Shown here: positions 36,730 through 46,226 of the stretch, in pieces
Layout: each line of letters starts with the position of its first letter
Position numbering within the stretch: the first letter of the stretch is position 1
Assembly (NCBI GenBank): GCA_963922335.1
Contig: CAWUIB010000003.1
Coordinates: forward strand, 348,007-412,006
DNA length: 64,000 bases
Origin: CALBPI01 sp963922335
GTDB taxonomy: Bacteria; Pseudomonadota; Gammaproteobacteria; Steroidobacterales; Woeseiaceae
Direction: 5' to 3'
Translations under genes and position numbers: made by a program
Notes under the pieces: generated by a model
What the model was told of the DNA's origin: nothing
The model's database searches: none
Seen by the model: the letters and a program-made list of their open reading frames with translations, nothing else

Positions 36730-36831
36730 TCCGTTTTTCTCTGTGTCGGTAAGCCTCGAATGGACAGACTAATCGCAGCTTTATTCTGTAAACAACTGAT
36801 CCATTTGCTCGGAAATATTTTGTACATAATT

Positions 36832-36871
36832 CTGTAATAACGCAGTAACACGAGCTTCACCCCGCTGTCAT
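36832..36871 (+). promoter_or_regulatory. Tandem Pho-box-like repeats before phoX
   Basis: Four heptamers begin exactly 11 bases apart: ctgtaat (36832), cagtaac (36843), gcttcac (36854) and ctgtcat (36865). The PhoB half-site is CTGTCAT with 11-bp period. The last is perfect, the first has one mismatch, the middle two are weaker. TAACGT at 36882-36887 lies 10 bases further, where a PhoB-type -10 is expected, though it is a poor -10. It lies about 140 bases before the phoX start. Confidence 0.5.
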
Positions 36872-37013
36872 TGGGGCCCCCTAACGTGCCCGCGTGCCCA
36901 AGCGTCAGAGCGATCAGAGTCACGTGGGACGACTCCGCGATGCCTTTGTATAAGACGCCGGCATACATCCCGAAATCAACAAACTCGAGTTACCCACGGG
37001 GGTACACCTGACC

Positions 37014-39059
37014 ATGAGAGATGTGAAAAACACTGAGGTCGTTCAGGACGAATCGTCAGAAGATTTGTCCGTCAATCCGACCAGTACGCCGACATTCCAG
37101 GATGTCGTCAACACCCAGCTGTCGCGTCGCAGCATCATCCAGGGAACGCTGGCAGTAGCGGCGACCGGATTCTTCGCGCCGAAGCCTGGCTTTGCGGCGG
37201 AAGCAACGGCAGAGGAAGCGGGCGACCTGATCGGCTTTACGCCGTTGGCCACCGAAGATGCGGCAGCGATTGGCGGCCAAACGGTCGCGATCGCGCCTGA
37301 GTATGAGTACGACGTCCTGATTCCCTGGGGCACGCCTATTCAGGGTTCCCGCTCGGGCATCACGCCTTACGAGGGTGATCCGAATACCCGTCCAACGTCC
37401 GAAGAACAAGAGCAGATGGTTGGTATCGGCCACGACGGTATGTGGTTCTTCCCGATCAACTTGCCGCGCGTACTGCAGATGGAAATGAACAAGGGCGAGA
37501 AACTGTCGGCTGAGCGTCGTGCACGCCTGCTGAGCAACCGCGTCGGCGTGCTTTGCGTCAACCATGAGTTCGGTCGCAACACACACGTGCTCGGTAAAGG
37601 TTTCCCGGAGACGCTGGAAGACGTGCGTCTGTCACAGGCTGCTCACGGTGTTTCCGTCGTTCTGCTGCGTTACACGCGTCAGCGTGATCGTTGGCGCGTA
37701 GCGCCGAGCCGCAGCAAGGCGCGTCGCATCACCGTGAATACGCCGGTAGAGTTCTCAGGCCCGGTTGCTGGCAGCCCGCTGCTCGATAACCCGGCTGGCA
37801 ACGAGCCGCGCGGCACGGTCAACAACTGTGGCTCGGGCGATACGCCGTGGGGTACCTACGTCACCTGCGAAGAGAACTTCAACGGCTACTTCGGCTCGAA
37901 CACCACCGAGATTGGCGGTTTCGATGAGCTGCAGGATGAGGCGTACGCACGTTACGGATTCAGCACCGGCGGCTTTGGCTACGGCTGGCACGTCTTTGAC
38001 GAGCGCTTCGACCTGACAAACGAGGCATATAAAAACGAGTCGAATCGCTTCGGTTGGTGCGTCGAGATCGATCCTTTCGACAACAGCGTGAAGCCGGTCA
38101 AGCGCACGGCGCTCGGACGCTTCAAACACGAAGCGTGCGCGTTCACAGAGCTCGAGGATGGCCGTGTAGCGGTCTACATGGGTGATGACCAGCGCGGCGA
38201 TTACTCTTACAAATATGAGTCCAACCTGCCGTGGCGCGATTACATCCGCGCCGGCTTGAGCCCGCTTGATGACGGCAAACTCTACGTTGCGGTATTCGGC
38301 GCAGGCCCTGAAGGCGAAGGTATCGGTGAGTGGGTAGAGCTGACTCATACCGACGAGCGTATCGCGGCAGCTGGCCTGACCAGCATGGATCTCGTTCTGA
38401 CCTATGCCCGTATTGCGGCAGACGCGGTTGGTGCGACCCCGATGGACCGTCCGGAATGGACCACGATCGGCTCTCGCGGTGAGGTCTACTGGACGCTGAC
38501 CAACAACGACCGCAAGGACGATGGTGCGGGCGCGTTGAGCGACGTTAACCCGATCTTCGAGAACACCGACGGTTACATCATCAGCACGACTGACACGAGC
38601 ACGACCACATTCGAGTGGAACATGTTCCTGATCAACCGCAATACGCGTCGTCCTGACGATGCGTCGACGGATGAGGCGGACGTGCCTTACGCGGCATACA
38701 CGGCACCGGCAGACGGTGGTGCGAATGTGTTCACCGACCCTGATGCAGCCTGGGCGGATCCGTTCGGTCGTCTGTTCATCGGTACCGATGGCGGACAGCG
38801 TGACGGGTTGCAAGATCAGCTGGTCGTTATCGACACCAACACGGGTGAGTACAAACGCTTGCTGACAGGTGTGGCTTCGGACGAGATCACCGGTATCACC
38901 ACGACGCCGGACTACAAGACGATGTTCACCAATACCCAGCATCCGGGTAACGGTTCGCCGTCCACGACGAACTTCCCGGCACCGTTTGACGGCGTGACCA
39001 TTCCGCGTGACTGCACGCTGGTCATTCGTCGCAAAGACCGCGGTATCGTTGGTTCGTAA
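37014..39059 (+). CDS. phoX: PhoX-family phosphatase, Tat-exported
   Basis: A 681-residue PhoX (DUF839) protein, a calcium- and iron-using monoesterase that releases phosphate from organic phosphorus. The Tat signal is RRSIIQGTLAVAATGFFAP, about 45 residues from the start. Family features include LCVNHEFGR, NNCGSGDTPWGTYVTCEENF, and the C-terminal metal-site region with FTNTQHPGN. Codon use is strongly biased (CGT, CTG, AAC, TTC dominant), unlike most neighbours, pointing to high expression. It sits alone, behind Pho-box-like repeats and before a strong terminator. The reading frame is intact. Confidence 0.92.
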   Translation: MRDVKNTEVVQDESSEDLSVNPTSTPTFQDVVNTQLSRRSIIQGTLAVAATGFFAPKPGFAAEATAEEAGDLIGFTPLATEDAAAIGGQTVAIAPEYEYDVLIPWGTPIQGSRSGITPYEGDPNTRPTSEEQEQMVGIGHDGMWFFPINLPRVLQMEMNKGEKLSAERRARLLSNRVGVLCVNHEFGRNTHVLGKGFPETLEDVRLSQAAHGVSVVLLRYTRQRDRWRVAPSRSKARRITVNTPVEFSGPVAGSPLLDNPAGNEPRGTVNNCGSGDTPWGTYVTCEENFNGYFGSNTTEIGGFDELQDEAYARYGFSTGGFGYGWHVFDERFDLTNEAYKNESNRFGWCVEIDPFDNSVKPVKRTALGRFKHEACAFTELEDGRVAVYMGDDQRGDYSYKYESNLPWRDYIRAGLSPLDDGKLYVAVFGAGPEGEGIGEWVELTHTDERIAAAGLTSMDLVLTYARIAADAVGATPMDRPEWTTIGSRGEVYWTLTNNDRKDDGAGALSDVNPIFENTDGYIISTTDTSTTTFEWNMFLINRNTRRPDDASTDEADVPYAAYTAPADGGANVFTDPDAAWADPFGRLFIGTDGGQRDGLQDQLVVIDTNTGEYKRLLTGVASDEITGITTTPDYKTMFTNTQHPGNGSPSTTNFPAPFDGVTIPRDCTLVIRRKDRGIVGS

Positions 39060-39083
39060 GCAGACTTTTCTCGGAGTCTGAGA

Positions 39084-39112
39084 GAGGGCCTCTTCGGAGG
39101 CCCTCTTTTTTT
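39084..39112 (+). terminator. Rho-independent terminator after phoX
   Basis: A perfect 9-bp stem gagggcctc/gaggccctc closed by a TTCG loop (39093-39096) and followed by seven Ts. The C(UUCG)G tetraloop and T-run make it a strong terminator. Confidence 0.93.
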
Positions 39113-39169
39113 GCCCGCCCTCGCAAGGCGTGTGGCATGCTCTGGCCTCGATATCGCAAGGCCGGCTGC

Positions 39170-40675
39170 ATGTCAGAGTCTCTCGACACTCGTGCCACAG
39201 TTCCTCGGATTGGTTTGTGGGCAGGGGTGATCGCATTCATCACTGTTTTGACTGTTGGACCCCCAGCGTCGTTAGCCGTTGAGGGTCAGCTGTTGAGTCC
39301 GGCATGGGTTGCACTGGCGTTGCTGGTCTTGATGGCAACCTGGTGGGTGACCGAGGCGATACCTATCGCGGTGACCGCGTTGCTACCCATGATCGTGCTC
39401 CCACTGACCGGTACGCTCAGCATCAATGATGCGGCTGCGCCGTACATGCACCCGATTGTCGTGTTGTTGATGGGCGGATTCATGTTCGCCAAAGCACTGG
39501 AGCGCTGGCGGCTGCATGAGCGCATCGCTTTGAATATCGTTTATCGATCGAGTGGCAGCCCATCGCAACTGGTCGGTAGCTTTATGCTTGCTGCGGCGCT
39601 GCTTTCGATGTGGATCTCGAATACAGCGACCTGCATCATGATGGTGCCTATTGCGATGTCGGTCGCCAGCGCTGCGCGGACCGACGATGAGCGTCCGGAG
39701 CAATTCCGAACGGCGCTGCTGCTTGGCATCGCCTACGGTTGCTCTATTGGAGGCCTCGGCACACCGATCGGGACGCCGACCAATCTGATTGTCATTGGTT
39801 ATCTCAGCGCAGAGTCGGGTCTCGATATCTCTTTTGGTCAATGGTTGGCTTTCGGGTTGCCCGTCGTCGCGCTGCTATTGCCGGCGGCGTGGTGGGTTCT
39901 CACGCGTTGGGTATTCGCACTCCCGCAAATCGCCAATACCGCAGCGCGCGGCGCTGTCGAGAACGCGCTGCAGCGATTGGGGCCTATGCAGTCTTCGGAA
40001 CGACGGGTGGTCGTGGTCTTTATAGTGATCGCCGCGCTCTGGATCTTTCGTCGACCGATGTCTCTGATCCAAATTCCGCTACCGGGAGGACTCATCGCGC
40101 CGTTCGCGTTCCTGACCGACCACATCATCGCTGTTATCGCGGTGTTGCTCGTGTTTCTGATTCGTGCGGGCTCGTGCAAGGGGGAAGCATTGCTCGACTG
40201 GGCAAGCGCCGAGCGAATTCCCTGGGGGGTCGTGCTTCTGTTTGGCGGGGGCATGTCGCTCGCAAATGCGATCAATACAACCGGTCTCGGGTTGTTCTTC
40301 GGAGAGTCGCTTGCCGGTGCCAGCGCGCTGCCGTTATGGGTGCTGATCCTCATGCTGACGGCTGCGATTCTCATGCTGACCGAGGTCACCAGCAACGTGG
40401 CGACCGCTTCGGCGCTCATGCCAGTCATGGGCGCGCTCGCGTTGAGTGCGGGTCTGCCGGTTGAGGTGCTCGCGGCTCCCATTGCGTTGGCAGCCAGCTG
40501 CGCGTTCATGTTCCCGATGGCGACCGGACCGAATGCCGTGGTGTTTGCCAGCGGCGGGTTCAGCATGCTGACGATGGCGCGCGCGGGGCTGCGATTGAAC
40601 GCGATTGCCGTGCTGGTGATCACGCTTGCAGCGATTTTTCTCGCGCCGCACGTGCTGGGTTCATCCGGCGGTTGA
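39170..40675 (+). CDS. SLC13/DASS-family anion:sodium symporter
   Basis: A 501-residue transporter of the divalent-anion:Na+ symporter family. Both signature motifs are seen: SNTATCIMMVPIAM and TEVTSNVATASALMPV, each in a hairpin-helix repeat. Substrates in the family are dicarboxylates, sulfate or phosphate; sequence alone does not decide. I chose ATG 39170, with AAGG upstream, over ATG 39137. It is followed by alanine dehydrogenase 65 bases later on the same strand. Confidence 0.9.
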   Translation: MSESLDTRATVPRIGLWAGVIAFITVLTVGPPASLAVEGQLLSPAWVALALLVLMATWWVTEAIPIAVTALLPMIVLPLTGTLSINDAAAPYMHPIVVLLMGGFMFAKALERWRLHERIALNIVYRSSGSPSQLVGSFMLAAALLSMWISNTATCIMMVPIAMSVASAARTDDERPEQFRTALLLGIAYGCSIGGLGTPIGTPTNLIVIGYLSAESGLDISFGQWLAFGLPVVALLLPAAWWVLTRWVFALPQIANTAARGAVENALQRLGPMQSSERRVVVVFIVIAALWIFRRPMSLIQIPLPGGLIAPFAFLTDHIIAVIAVLLVFLIRAGSCKGEALLDWASAERIPWGVVLLFGGGMSLANAINTTGLGLFFGESLAGASALPLWVLILMLTAAILMLTEVTSNVATASALMPVMGALALSAGLPVEVLAAPIALAASCAFMFPMATGPNAVVFASGGFSMLTMARAGLRLNAIAVLVITLAAIFLAPHVLGSSGG

Positions 40676-40740
40676 GAACCCATTAATTTTGTCGCCAAGG
40701 AGCGGTATATTACATCTGAAACTTTTGTTGGGGCGATGCA

Positions 40741-41856
40741 GTGAAGATCGGGGTACCGAAGGAAATCAAGGTTCTGGAATATCGCGTGGGACTCGTGCCC
40801 GCCGGTGTCCGAGAGTTGGTTGAGGATGGGCACAGCGTCTTTGTGCAAACCGGGGCAGGCGAGGGTATCGGTATGTCGGATGACGACTATCGGCAGGCCG
40901 GCGCTGAGGTCCTCCCAGATGCCGAGTCGGTGTTTGCAACGGCCGAACTCATCGTCAAGGTCAAAGAGCCGCAGCTTTCCGAATGCGAGCTGTTGCGCCC
41001 GGATCAGACGCTGTTCACCTATTTGCACCTCGCTGCCGATCCCGACCAAACGAAAGCGTTGGTCGAGTCTGGCACTACAGCGATTGCTTACGAAACCGTG
41101 ACGGCGAGTGATGGCACGCTGCCTTTGTTGACGCCGATGAGCGAAGTCGCGGGTCGACTGTCGATACAGGCGGGAGCGTTCGCGTTGCAAAAAGCGAACG
41201 GTGGGCGTGGCGTACTGCTGGGTGGTGTACCTGGCGTGCTGCCCGCGAACGTCGTGGTCGTCGGCGGCGGTGTCGCGGGTACCAACGCGGCCGAGATGGC
41301 GATCGGGCTTGGCGCCCGGGTGACGATCCTCGATCGATCGGTGCCGCGGCTACGCCATTTTGACCAGGTTTATGGGGGCCGAGTCCAAACGCAGTATTCC
41401 ACTCGTGATGCGATCGATGCGTTACTGCCGGAAGCCGATCTGGTCGTCGGGTCTGTACTGATCCCGGGAGCTGCTGCCCCGAAATTGGTAACCGCCGAGC
41501 ATGTGCGCAGCATGCGTGCTGGTGCTGTACTGGTTGATATCTCGATCGACCAGGGTGGTTGCTTCGAAACCAGCCGTCCCACCACGCACGCCGATCCGAC
41601 CTACGTTGTCGATGACGTGGTGCACTATTGCGTCACGAACATGCCGGGTGCTGTTCCGCGTACCTCGACGTTCGCATTGACCAATGTGACCTTGCCGTTC
41701 ATCAAGCAACTTGCCCGCAATGGATGGCGCGATGCGCTACGCGCCGATCATCACCTTGCCGCCGGATTGAATGTGCATGATGGACAGGTGTACTACTCGG
41801 CCGTTGCCGAAGACCTCGGGTACACGGCCGGTGATGTCGAGGCATTGCTAGCCTGA
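40741..41856 (+). CDS. ald: Alanine dehydrogenase
   Basis: Ald interconverts L-alanine and pyruvate with NAD. The 371-residue protein has the N-terminal KIGVPKEIKVLEYRVGL, the catalytic Lys motif KVKEPQ, His in FTYLHLAAD, and the NAD-binding VVVGGGVAGTNAAEMA with acidic D at ILD. It starts with GTG at 40741; no better start is seen. Downstream gene converges, with 16 bases between the stops. Confidence 0.95.
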   Translation: MKIGVPKEIKVLEYRVGLVPAGVRELVEDGHSVFVQTGAGEGIGMSDDDYRQAGAEVLPDAESVFATAELIVKVKEPQLSECELLRPDQTLFTYLHLAADPDQTKALVESGTTAIAYETVTASDGTLPLLTPMSEVAGRLSIQAGAFALQKANGGRGVLLGGVPGVLPANVVVVGGGVAGTNAAEMAIGLGARVTILDRSVPRLRHFDQVYGGRVQTQYSTRDAIDALLPEADLVVGSVLIPGAAAPKLVTAEHVRSMRAGAVLVDISIDQGGCFETSRPTTHADPTYVVDDVVHYCVTNMPGAVPRTSTFALTNVTLPFIKQLARNGWRDALRADHHLAAGLNVHDGQVYYSAVAEDLGYTAGDVEALLA

Positions 41857-41872
41857 GTGTTCGGGTAGCTGC

Positions 41873-43249
41873 CTATAGCGCGCGGTAGCTGCCCGCTTCT
41901 TCGAACATCCGTATCAGGAACGTTCGCAGCGTGGCCTCGGCTTCGTCCTTTGGCATCAACCTCTGCGATTCCATGAGCTCTGCCATATCGCTGATGGTTC
42001 GCTGTCCGTCGATCATCGACATGAGAAATGCGTGGATGCGCGTTGACATTGCCTGACTGCGGAACGAGTCGTTGGTTGGCACTGGAACATCGGTTCTTAC
42101 AATCCAGTCGGGCAGTGCGACGTGGCGAGGCGGCGCTTTCGCATCAGCGGTCTTGGTCATGCTCATTACGAGCACGCGTTCGGTGCGCGCATGCCGATTC
42201 GCTGGCGAGACCATGTAGGGAATTTCTGCTTCGACAATTTCGGGTTTCGAGAACCCTTGCGCCTGCAGGATCTCTTCGGTTTCCTCAACGCTAAATCGGT
42301 GCGCCGGATTCGCCGTTCGAAAGACATGTGATCCAAACCAAATCCAGCGACCCCCGCGCTTCAACAGACGATTCCAACGGGCTGCCTGCAGTGGAAGCGG
42401 CTCGGAAATCACGTCGATCAACCATGGCGTCACCAGCGTATCGAAGACCCCTGGTTTGAACGGCGCGCGAAGCACGTTGGCGAGTATCGGGAAATAGCCA
42501 GGCTTGACCGGTGCTGGTGCGCTCAGCGTTCTGGCGCACGCGGTCGAGGCGGCGTTCATTGGAGCCAACGGGAACTCGTGCAAGTCGACCGTCTCTTCGC
42601 GCATGACGCGATTCGCAGCGAATAGCAGGAGCGGGTTGAAGTCGACCGCAACGGTCATGGACGGTTCGAGCGATTGATGCAGATCGTAGGCAAGTCGACT
42701 CCCACCACTCCCAAGCAGCAGGAGTTTGCCAACTGATTCAGCGTCGATTGCACTGCGCACAAGGTCGTGCGATACGCGGTTTTCCTCATCTCCCCAGCAC
42801 CAGTCTCGGTGCAGGTTTGCGTAATAGGTCGATAGTCCCTGATCGCTCGGCAGGCGCGTGCGCATAGCGAGGTAGGTATCGTGATCCGCGGTGAGGCTCG
42901 TGACGTCCAGCGGCTTCATCAACGCATTGAGCTCCTCGATATGCGCCGTCAGTGCGTTGATTTCATGCCTTAAGCGCGATTCCGTGCTGGTAGGCAGGCC
43001 CTCTGCACTCAACGCCGCCTTCAGCTGACTGATTTCGGTCTCAATCTCGCGGATTCTGGCGTGGTAGCGGCTTCGCCAATCATCGATCGCGACTGCGGGA
43101 TCCGCGAACAGAAAAGGGATGCCCTCGATGACCGGGAATTCCACCTTCGCGCCTTTGGAGCGAAGGATCGAATTCTCGAACGTCAGAGGTTGGTCGCAGC
43201 GAGGGCATGCGAGGATTTCAAGCAGTGCATCATCGATCATGCGCCGCAT
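41873..43249 (-). CDS. Trm112-like/methyltransferase fusion protein
   Basis: A 458-residue protein. The N-terminal 50 residues form a Trm112-like zinc ribbon (ILACPRCDQPL, with only one clear CxxC), followed by a coiled-coil stretch (about 60-115). A methyltransferase domain comes next with SAM motif LLLLGSGGSRLAYDLH and acidic AVDFNPLLL; the segment YYANLHRDWCWGDEEN before it recalls N2227-like methyltransferases. The last 60 residues look like a PqqD-like helical domain (IDGQRTISDMAELM). The substrate is unknown; peptide or small-molecule methylation is inferred. It follows the FG-GAP gene by 17 bases on the same strand. Confidence 0.75.
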   Translation of the reverse strand: MRRMIDDALLEILACPRCDQPLTFENSILRSKGAKVEFPVIEGIPFLFADPAVAIDDWRSRYHARIREIETEISQLKAALSAEGLPTSTESRLRHEINALTAHIEELNALMKPLDVTSLTADHDTYLAMRTRLPSDQGLSTYYANLHRDWCWGDEENRVSHDLVRSAIDAESVGKLLLLGSGGSRLAYDLHQSLEPSMTVAVDFNPLLLFAANRVMREETVDLHEFPLAPMNAASTACARTLSAPAPVKPGYFPILANVLRAPFKPGVFDTLVTPWLIDVISEPLPLQAARWNRLLKRGGRWIWFGSHVFRTANPAHRFSVEETEEILQAQGFSKPEIVEAEIPYMVSPANRHARTERVLVMSMTKTADAKAPPRHVALPDWIVRTDVPVPTNDSFRSQAMSTRIHAFLMSMIDGQRTISDMAELMESQRLMPKDEAEATLRTFLIRMFEEAGSYRAL

Positions 43250-43266
43250 GGTAGCTGATTGTGCGA

Positions 43267-44721
43267 TCAGGGGGATGTGCGAAAGTCTCGGTAAACCGCA
43301 ATCTGTCCCGCCAAGTCCTCACCGTCAGCGCGTCCGTAAAGAACGACGACCTCATCCCGCGAGTCTCCGTCGAGATCGCTGAGCGCAACATCGGTGCCAT
43401 CCGCCGGCCCCGTGACGTTGAGATCAACAGACTTCTTCGCAAATGCACCCTGCTCATTGCCGCGTCGCCAGTTCAATGCCCGCTTACGCTCTTTCAGAAT
43501 CAGGTCATTGATGCCATCACCGTCGATATCTCCGAAAACGATCGTCGGAAACTCAACCTGCCCGGTACCGAAGTCGAATTTCACTCGGCTCTTGATCTCT
43601 GTGCCTGGCGTCGAGGCGATGGTCCCAAACTGGTCCGCCGGATAAATCTCCACACGCATCGTCACGGCCCTGGAAAACAACGCTCCGATGATGGCCCGCA
43701 CGCCAACTCTGACACTCGCGGTCACCATCAGTTTGCGAGACTCGTCGAGCTCTGCAATTCGGGCACCCACCTGATAGCCTTCACTGGATAGCGTCGTGTC
43801 CGCCTCTCGATCGAAAACCAGTCGGTCGTCCACGACGCGACCGTGATGCACACGATAGGTGGTGCGTTTGTCGAATACGCCTGCGCTCACCGTCTCGAGC
43901 GTCATGATGTCGGGCAATGCATCACCGTTAACGTCCACAAATCGATCCATCTCGCGCAAGACAACATCGTTTTGATCGATGTCTTCGTAGCTGTTGTAGA
44001 AAGTCTCGCGCTCGTTCTCATCGCTCAAGCCGAGCGTCAGTGTCGAAAGTTCCGGTTCCTCAGCCTCACCGTTGAAACTCAAGAGCTCTTTTCCACGCAC
44101 GGCATACAAGCCACCGCCGTTGACGCTGGGGGCTGCCGTCACACTGGTGGGGCGGTAGGTGACAGTTTGGTCGTAACCGCGGCGATAACTCGGCAGTGCA
44201 AGCGCGCGCTGCGCATCTTTGGATACGACATGTAAAACGTCGAAGTCCGGGATCAGAAATTCTGCGTCGCCGTCATCGTTAATGTCTCTGGCGAAGTTGA
44301 GCCCACTCGTCAATTCGGCGAGCGACCGGCCGCGATACAGACTGCTCGATGATGCGACCTCTTTGAGCTTGCCATCGAATCGGTCGAGCGCCAGCACGCC
44401 TTTTGCGGTCAGCACAAATAACGCTTCTGCGCTCGGCGATGACGCGCCAGCATCGATTGCGACTGCAGTATCGGGTAGCTCGATTTCTCGGTAGTCCACC
44501 TTGGTGTCGTCGAGCCGCAGTAGTCCGAGCTTTGGTGTGCCGTTCTGGTCACGTCCCGCAAATGCTAACGACTCGCCCTCGGTGCCAGGAAAACGCAGCG
44601 ACACCATGCCCGTCTGAATCCGGAAGTCGGGTGCAATGTATTGCGCCTGCGCGAAAGCCAGTGCGCGAGGTGTAATCAGCCAGGTTGCGGTCAGCAGGAC
44701 GAGCCAGATTCGCAGGTTCAT
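43267..44721 (-). CDS. Exported FG-GAP/VCBS repeat protein
   Basis: A protein of about 484 residues with an N-terminal signal peptide (hydrophobic LRIWLVLLTATW, ending ALAFA). Repeats of Ca-binding type are seen: RDINDDGDAEFLIPD, FVDVNGDALPDIMTLE, FGDIDGDGINDLILKE and LSDLDGDSRDEVVVLYG. These resemble the blades of an FG-GAP beta-propeller, so it is probably a secreted or envelope beta-propeller that binds a polymer or protein. ATG 44745 is an alternative start adding 8 residues. It diverges from the amidohydrolase, with 66 bases between the starts. Confidence 0.82.
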   Translation of the reverse strand: MNLRIWLVLLTATWLITPRALAFAQAQYIAPDFRIQTGMVSLRFPGTEGESLAFAGRDQNGTPKLGLLRLDDTKVDYREIELPDTAVAIDAGASSPSAEALFVLTAKGVLALDRFDGKLKEVASSSSLYRGRSLAELTSGLNFARDINDDGDAEFLIPDFDVLHVVSKDAQRALALPSYRRGYDQTVTYRPTSVTAAPSVNGGGLYAVRGKELLSFNGEAEEPELSTLTLGLSDENERETFYNSYEDIDQNDVVLREMDRFVDVNGDALPDIMTLETVSAGVFDKRTTYRVHHGRVVDDRLVFDREADTTLSSEGYQVGARIAELDESRKLMVTASVRVGVRAIIGALFSRAVTMRVEIYPADQFGTIASTPGTEIKSRVKFDFGTGQVEFPTIVFGDIDGDGINDLILKERKRALNWRRGNEQGAFAKKSVDLNVTGPADGTDVALSDLDGDSRDEVVVLYGRADGEDLAGQIAVYRDFRTSP

Positions 44722-44787
44722 AGGTTCTCTGGATTTGGTGTTCATAAAGGCTGTCGTTATGGTGGTGCTGTACGTAAGGAGCCCGCA

Positions 44788-46176
44788 ATGACGAATTTAC
44801 GAATGTTACACGCACTTACCCTCGGACTGATTCTGGCTTTGCTGGTTCCCCAGGCCCTCGCCGACAAGGTCGCATTGGTCGGCGGGCGACTCATCGACGG
44901 TTACGGTCATGCGCCAATCGCCGATAGTGTGATTCTGGTCGACGGCGAGCGGATCGCAAAAGTCGGTACGGTCGAGACACTCCCGGTCCCCGAGGGCTAT
45001 GAAGTGATTTCGATGGAGGGTATGGATGTGCTCCCGGGGTTGTGGGAGGCCCACGCGCATTTGATGCTCAATGGCCATGCCAACTATCCACATTGGCAAC
45101 GCGCTTACCCGAATCGGTTCTCGGACGAGATCATGCCGGCCAGTGCCTTGCATCTCCTGCTCGCGGGGGTCACCGCAACACGAGATCTCGGAGCGCCCCT
45201 GGAAGACTCAGTGTCACTGCTGCAGCGCGTTAACTCAGGTGAAATTCCTGGTCCGCGATTGTTTATGTCAGGCCCATTCCTGCAGGCGGAAGTCGACGAG
45301 TGGCAGAAAGGCTATCGATGGGAGATCGCTTCTGAGCGCGACGCGCGGCGTCGGGTGGCACAGTTGGATGAGGCGGGCATGGCGATCGTAAAGCTAATTG
45401 ACCAGGACAAGATGCCTTTGGCGGTTGCTCAGGCTGTGGTCGATGAAGCGCACTCAAGAGGGATGAAGGTCGTCGCGCACTCGCATCGTCCGGACGAGAT
45501 TCGAGTCGGGCTGAAGATCGGTGTCGACAACTTCGAACACACCGGCCTGACGACAGCCCCAGGGTATCCGCCGGACATTCTGGAACAACTCAAGGAACGC
45601 ACTGCAACGGGTCGAGTTGCCGGTGGACCGCTGTACTGGACGCCTACAGTCGAAGGGCTCTGGAACTTCGATCGTACCGTTGCTAACCCGGAAAAGCTGG
45701 ACGACGCCTGCTGGAAAGTCGGGCTCAAGCCGGACACGATCGCCGATATCGAAGCCTCTATCGCGCAGCCGGGCCAGCTCGGCTACACCCGCCTCACGCC
45801 GCTGCGAAAGCCGACGCTGCAGCGCAAGATTGCGCAGATGCGTGAAGCCGGCGTGGTGTTCCTCGTGGGCACCGATAGCGGCATACCGATGAAATTCCAT
45901 TGCCAGTCGACCTGGAATGAGCTCGACGTGATGGTTCGCGTGATGGAATTACCGGTCATGGACGTGATCCGCTCAGCGGTCTACTGGCCTGCGGTCATGA
46001 TGGACGTTGAGGACGATCTTGGTACCGTGTCCGCGGGTAAGTACGCTGACATCATTGCGGTGCGTGGTGATGTGCTTGAGTACATCAACCTGTTACAGAA
46101 TGTGAGCTTTGTGATGAAGGGCGGCGTTGTCTACAAACAGGGCGGTCGCGCGACAGCCGCGGCTGGCATCCAATAA
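44788..46176 (+). CDS. Exported metal-dependent amidohydrolase
   Basis: A 462-residue amidohydrolase with signal peptide MLHALTLGLILALLVPQALA. Metal ligands fit the family: HAH in WEAHAHL, Lys in AIVKLIDQD, His in VVAHSHR and FEHTG, and catalytic Asp in LVGTDSGIP. Similar proteins are imidazolonepropionase-like or dipeptidase-like hydrolases in the periplasm; the substrate is not readable. AAGGAG lies just before the ATG at 44788. It converges with the TonB receptor. Confidence 0.9.
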   Translation: MTNLRMLHALTLGLILALLVPQALADKVALVGGRLIDGYGHAPIADSVILVDGERIAKVGTVETLPVPEGYEVISMEGMDVLPGLWEAHAHLMLNGHANYPHWQRAYPNRFSDEIMPASALHLLLAGVTATRDLGAPLEDSVSLLQRVNSGEIPGPRLFMSGPFLQAEVDEWQKGYRWEIASERDARRRVAQLDEAGMAIVKLIDQDKMPLAVAQAVVDEAHSRGMKVVAHSHRPDEIRVGLKIGVDNFEHTGLTTAPGYPPDILEQLKERTATGRVAGGPLYWTPTVEGLWNFDRTVANPEKLDDACWKVGLKPDTIADIEASIAQPGQLGYTRLTPLRKPTLQRKIAQMREAGVVFLVGTDSGIPMKFHCQSTWNELDVMVRVMELPVMDVIRSAVYWPAVMMDVEDDLGTVSAGKYADIIAVRGDVLEYINLLQNVSFVMKGGVVYKQGGRATAAAGIQ

Positions 46177-46213
46177 AAAAGCCGGCCGGTGGTCATGGGT
46201 CCCACCGGCTGGC
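46175..46213 (-). terminator. Terminator for the TonB-dependent receptor gene
   Basis: A 12-bp stem (46181-46192 with 46202-46213, one mismatched or G-U pair) is flanked on the low-coordinate side by AAAAAA, so on the minus strand the hairpin is followed by a T-run. It ends transcription of the receptor and may also act on the amidohydrolase transcript as a hairpin. Confidence 0.8.
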
Positions 46214-46226
46214 CGTCATCGATACC

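Noticed and set aside
36786..36802. ctgtaaa/ctgatcc as a further Pho-box pair
   Set aside because: The spacing is 10 and not 11, and it is out of phase with the array at 36832-36871.
37755..39236. 493-residue open frame on the minus strand
   Set aside because: It is antisense to the well-supported phoX, is very rich in Arg and Val, and has no recognisable domain; strong codon bias of phoX keeps this frame open by chance.
39838..41190. 450-residue open frame on the minus strand
   Set aside because: It runs across the SLC13 and ald genes in antisense, has low-complexity Ser/Thr/Ala composition and no motif.
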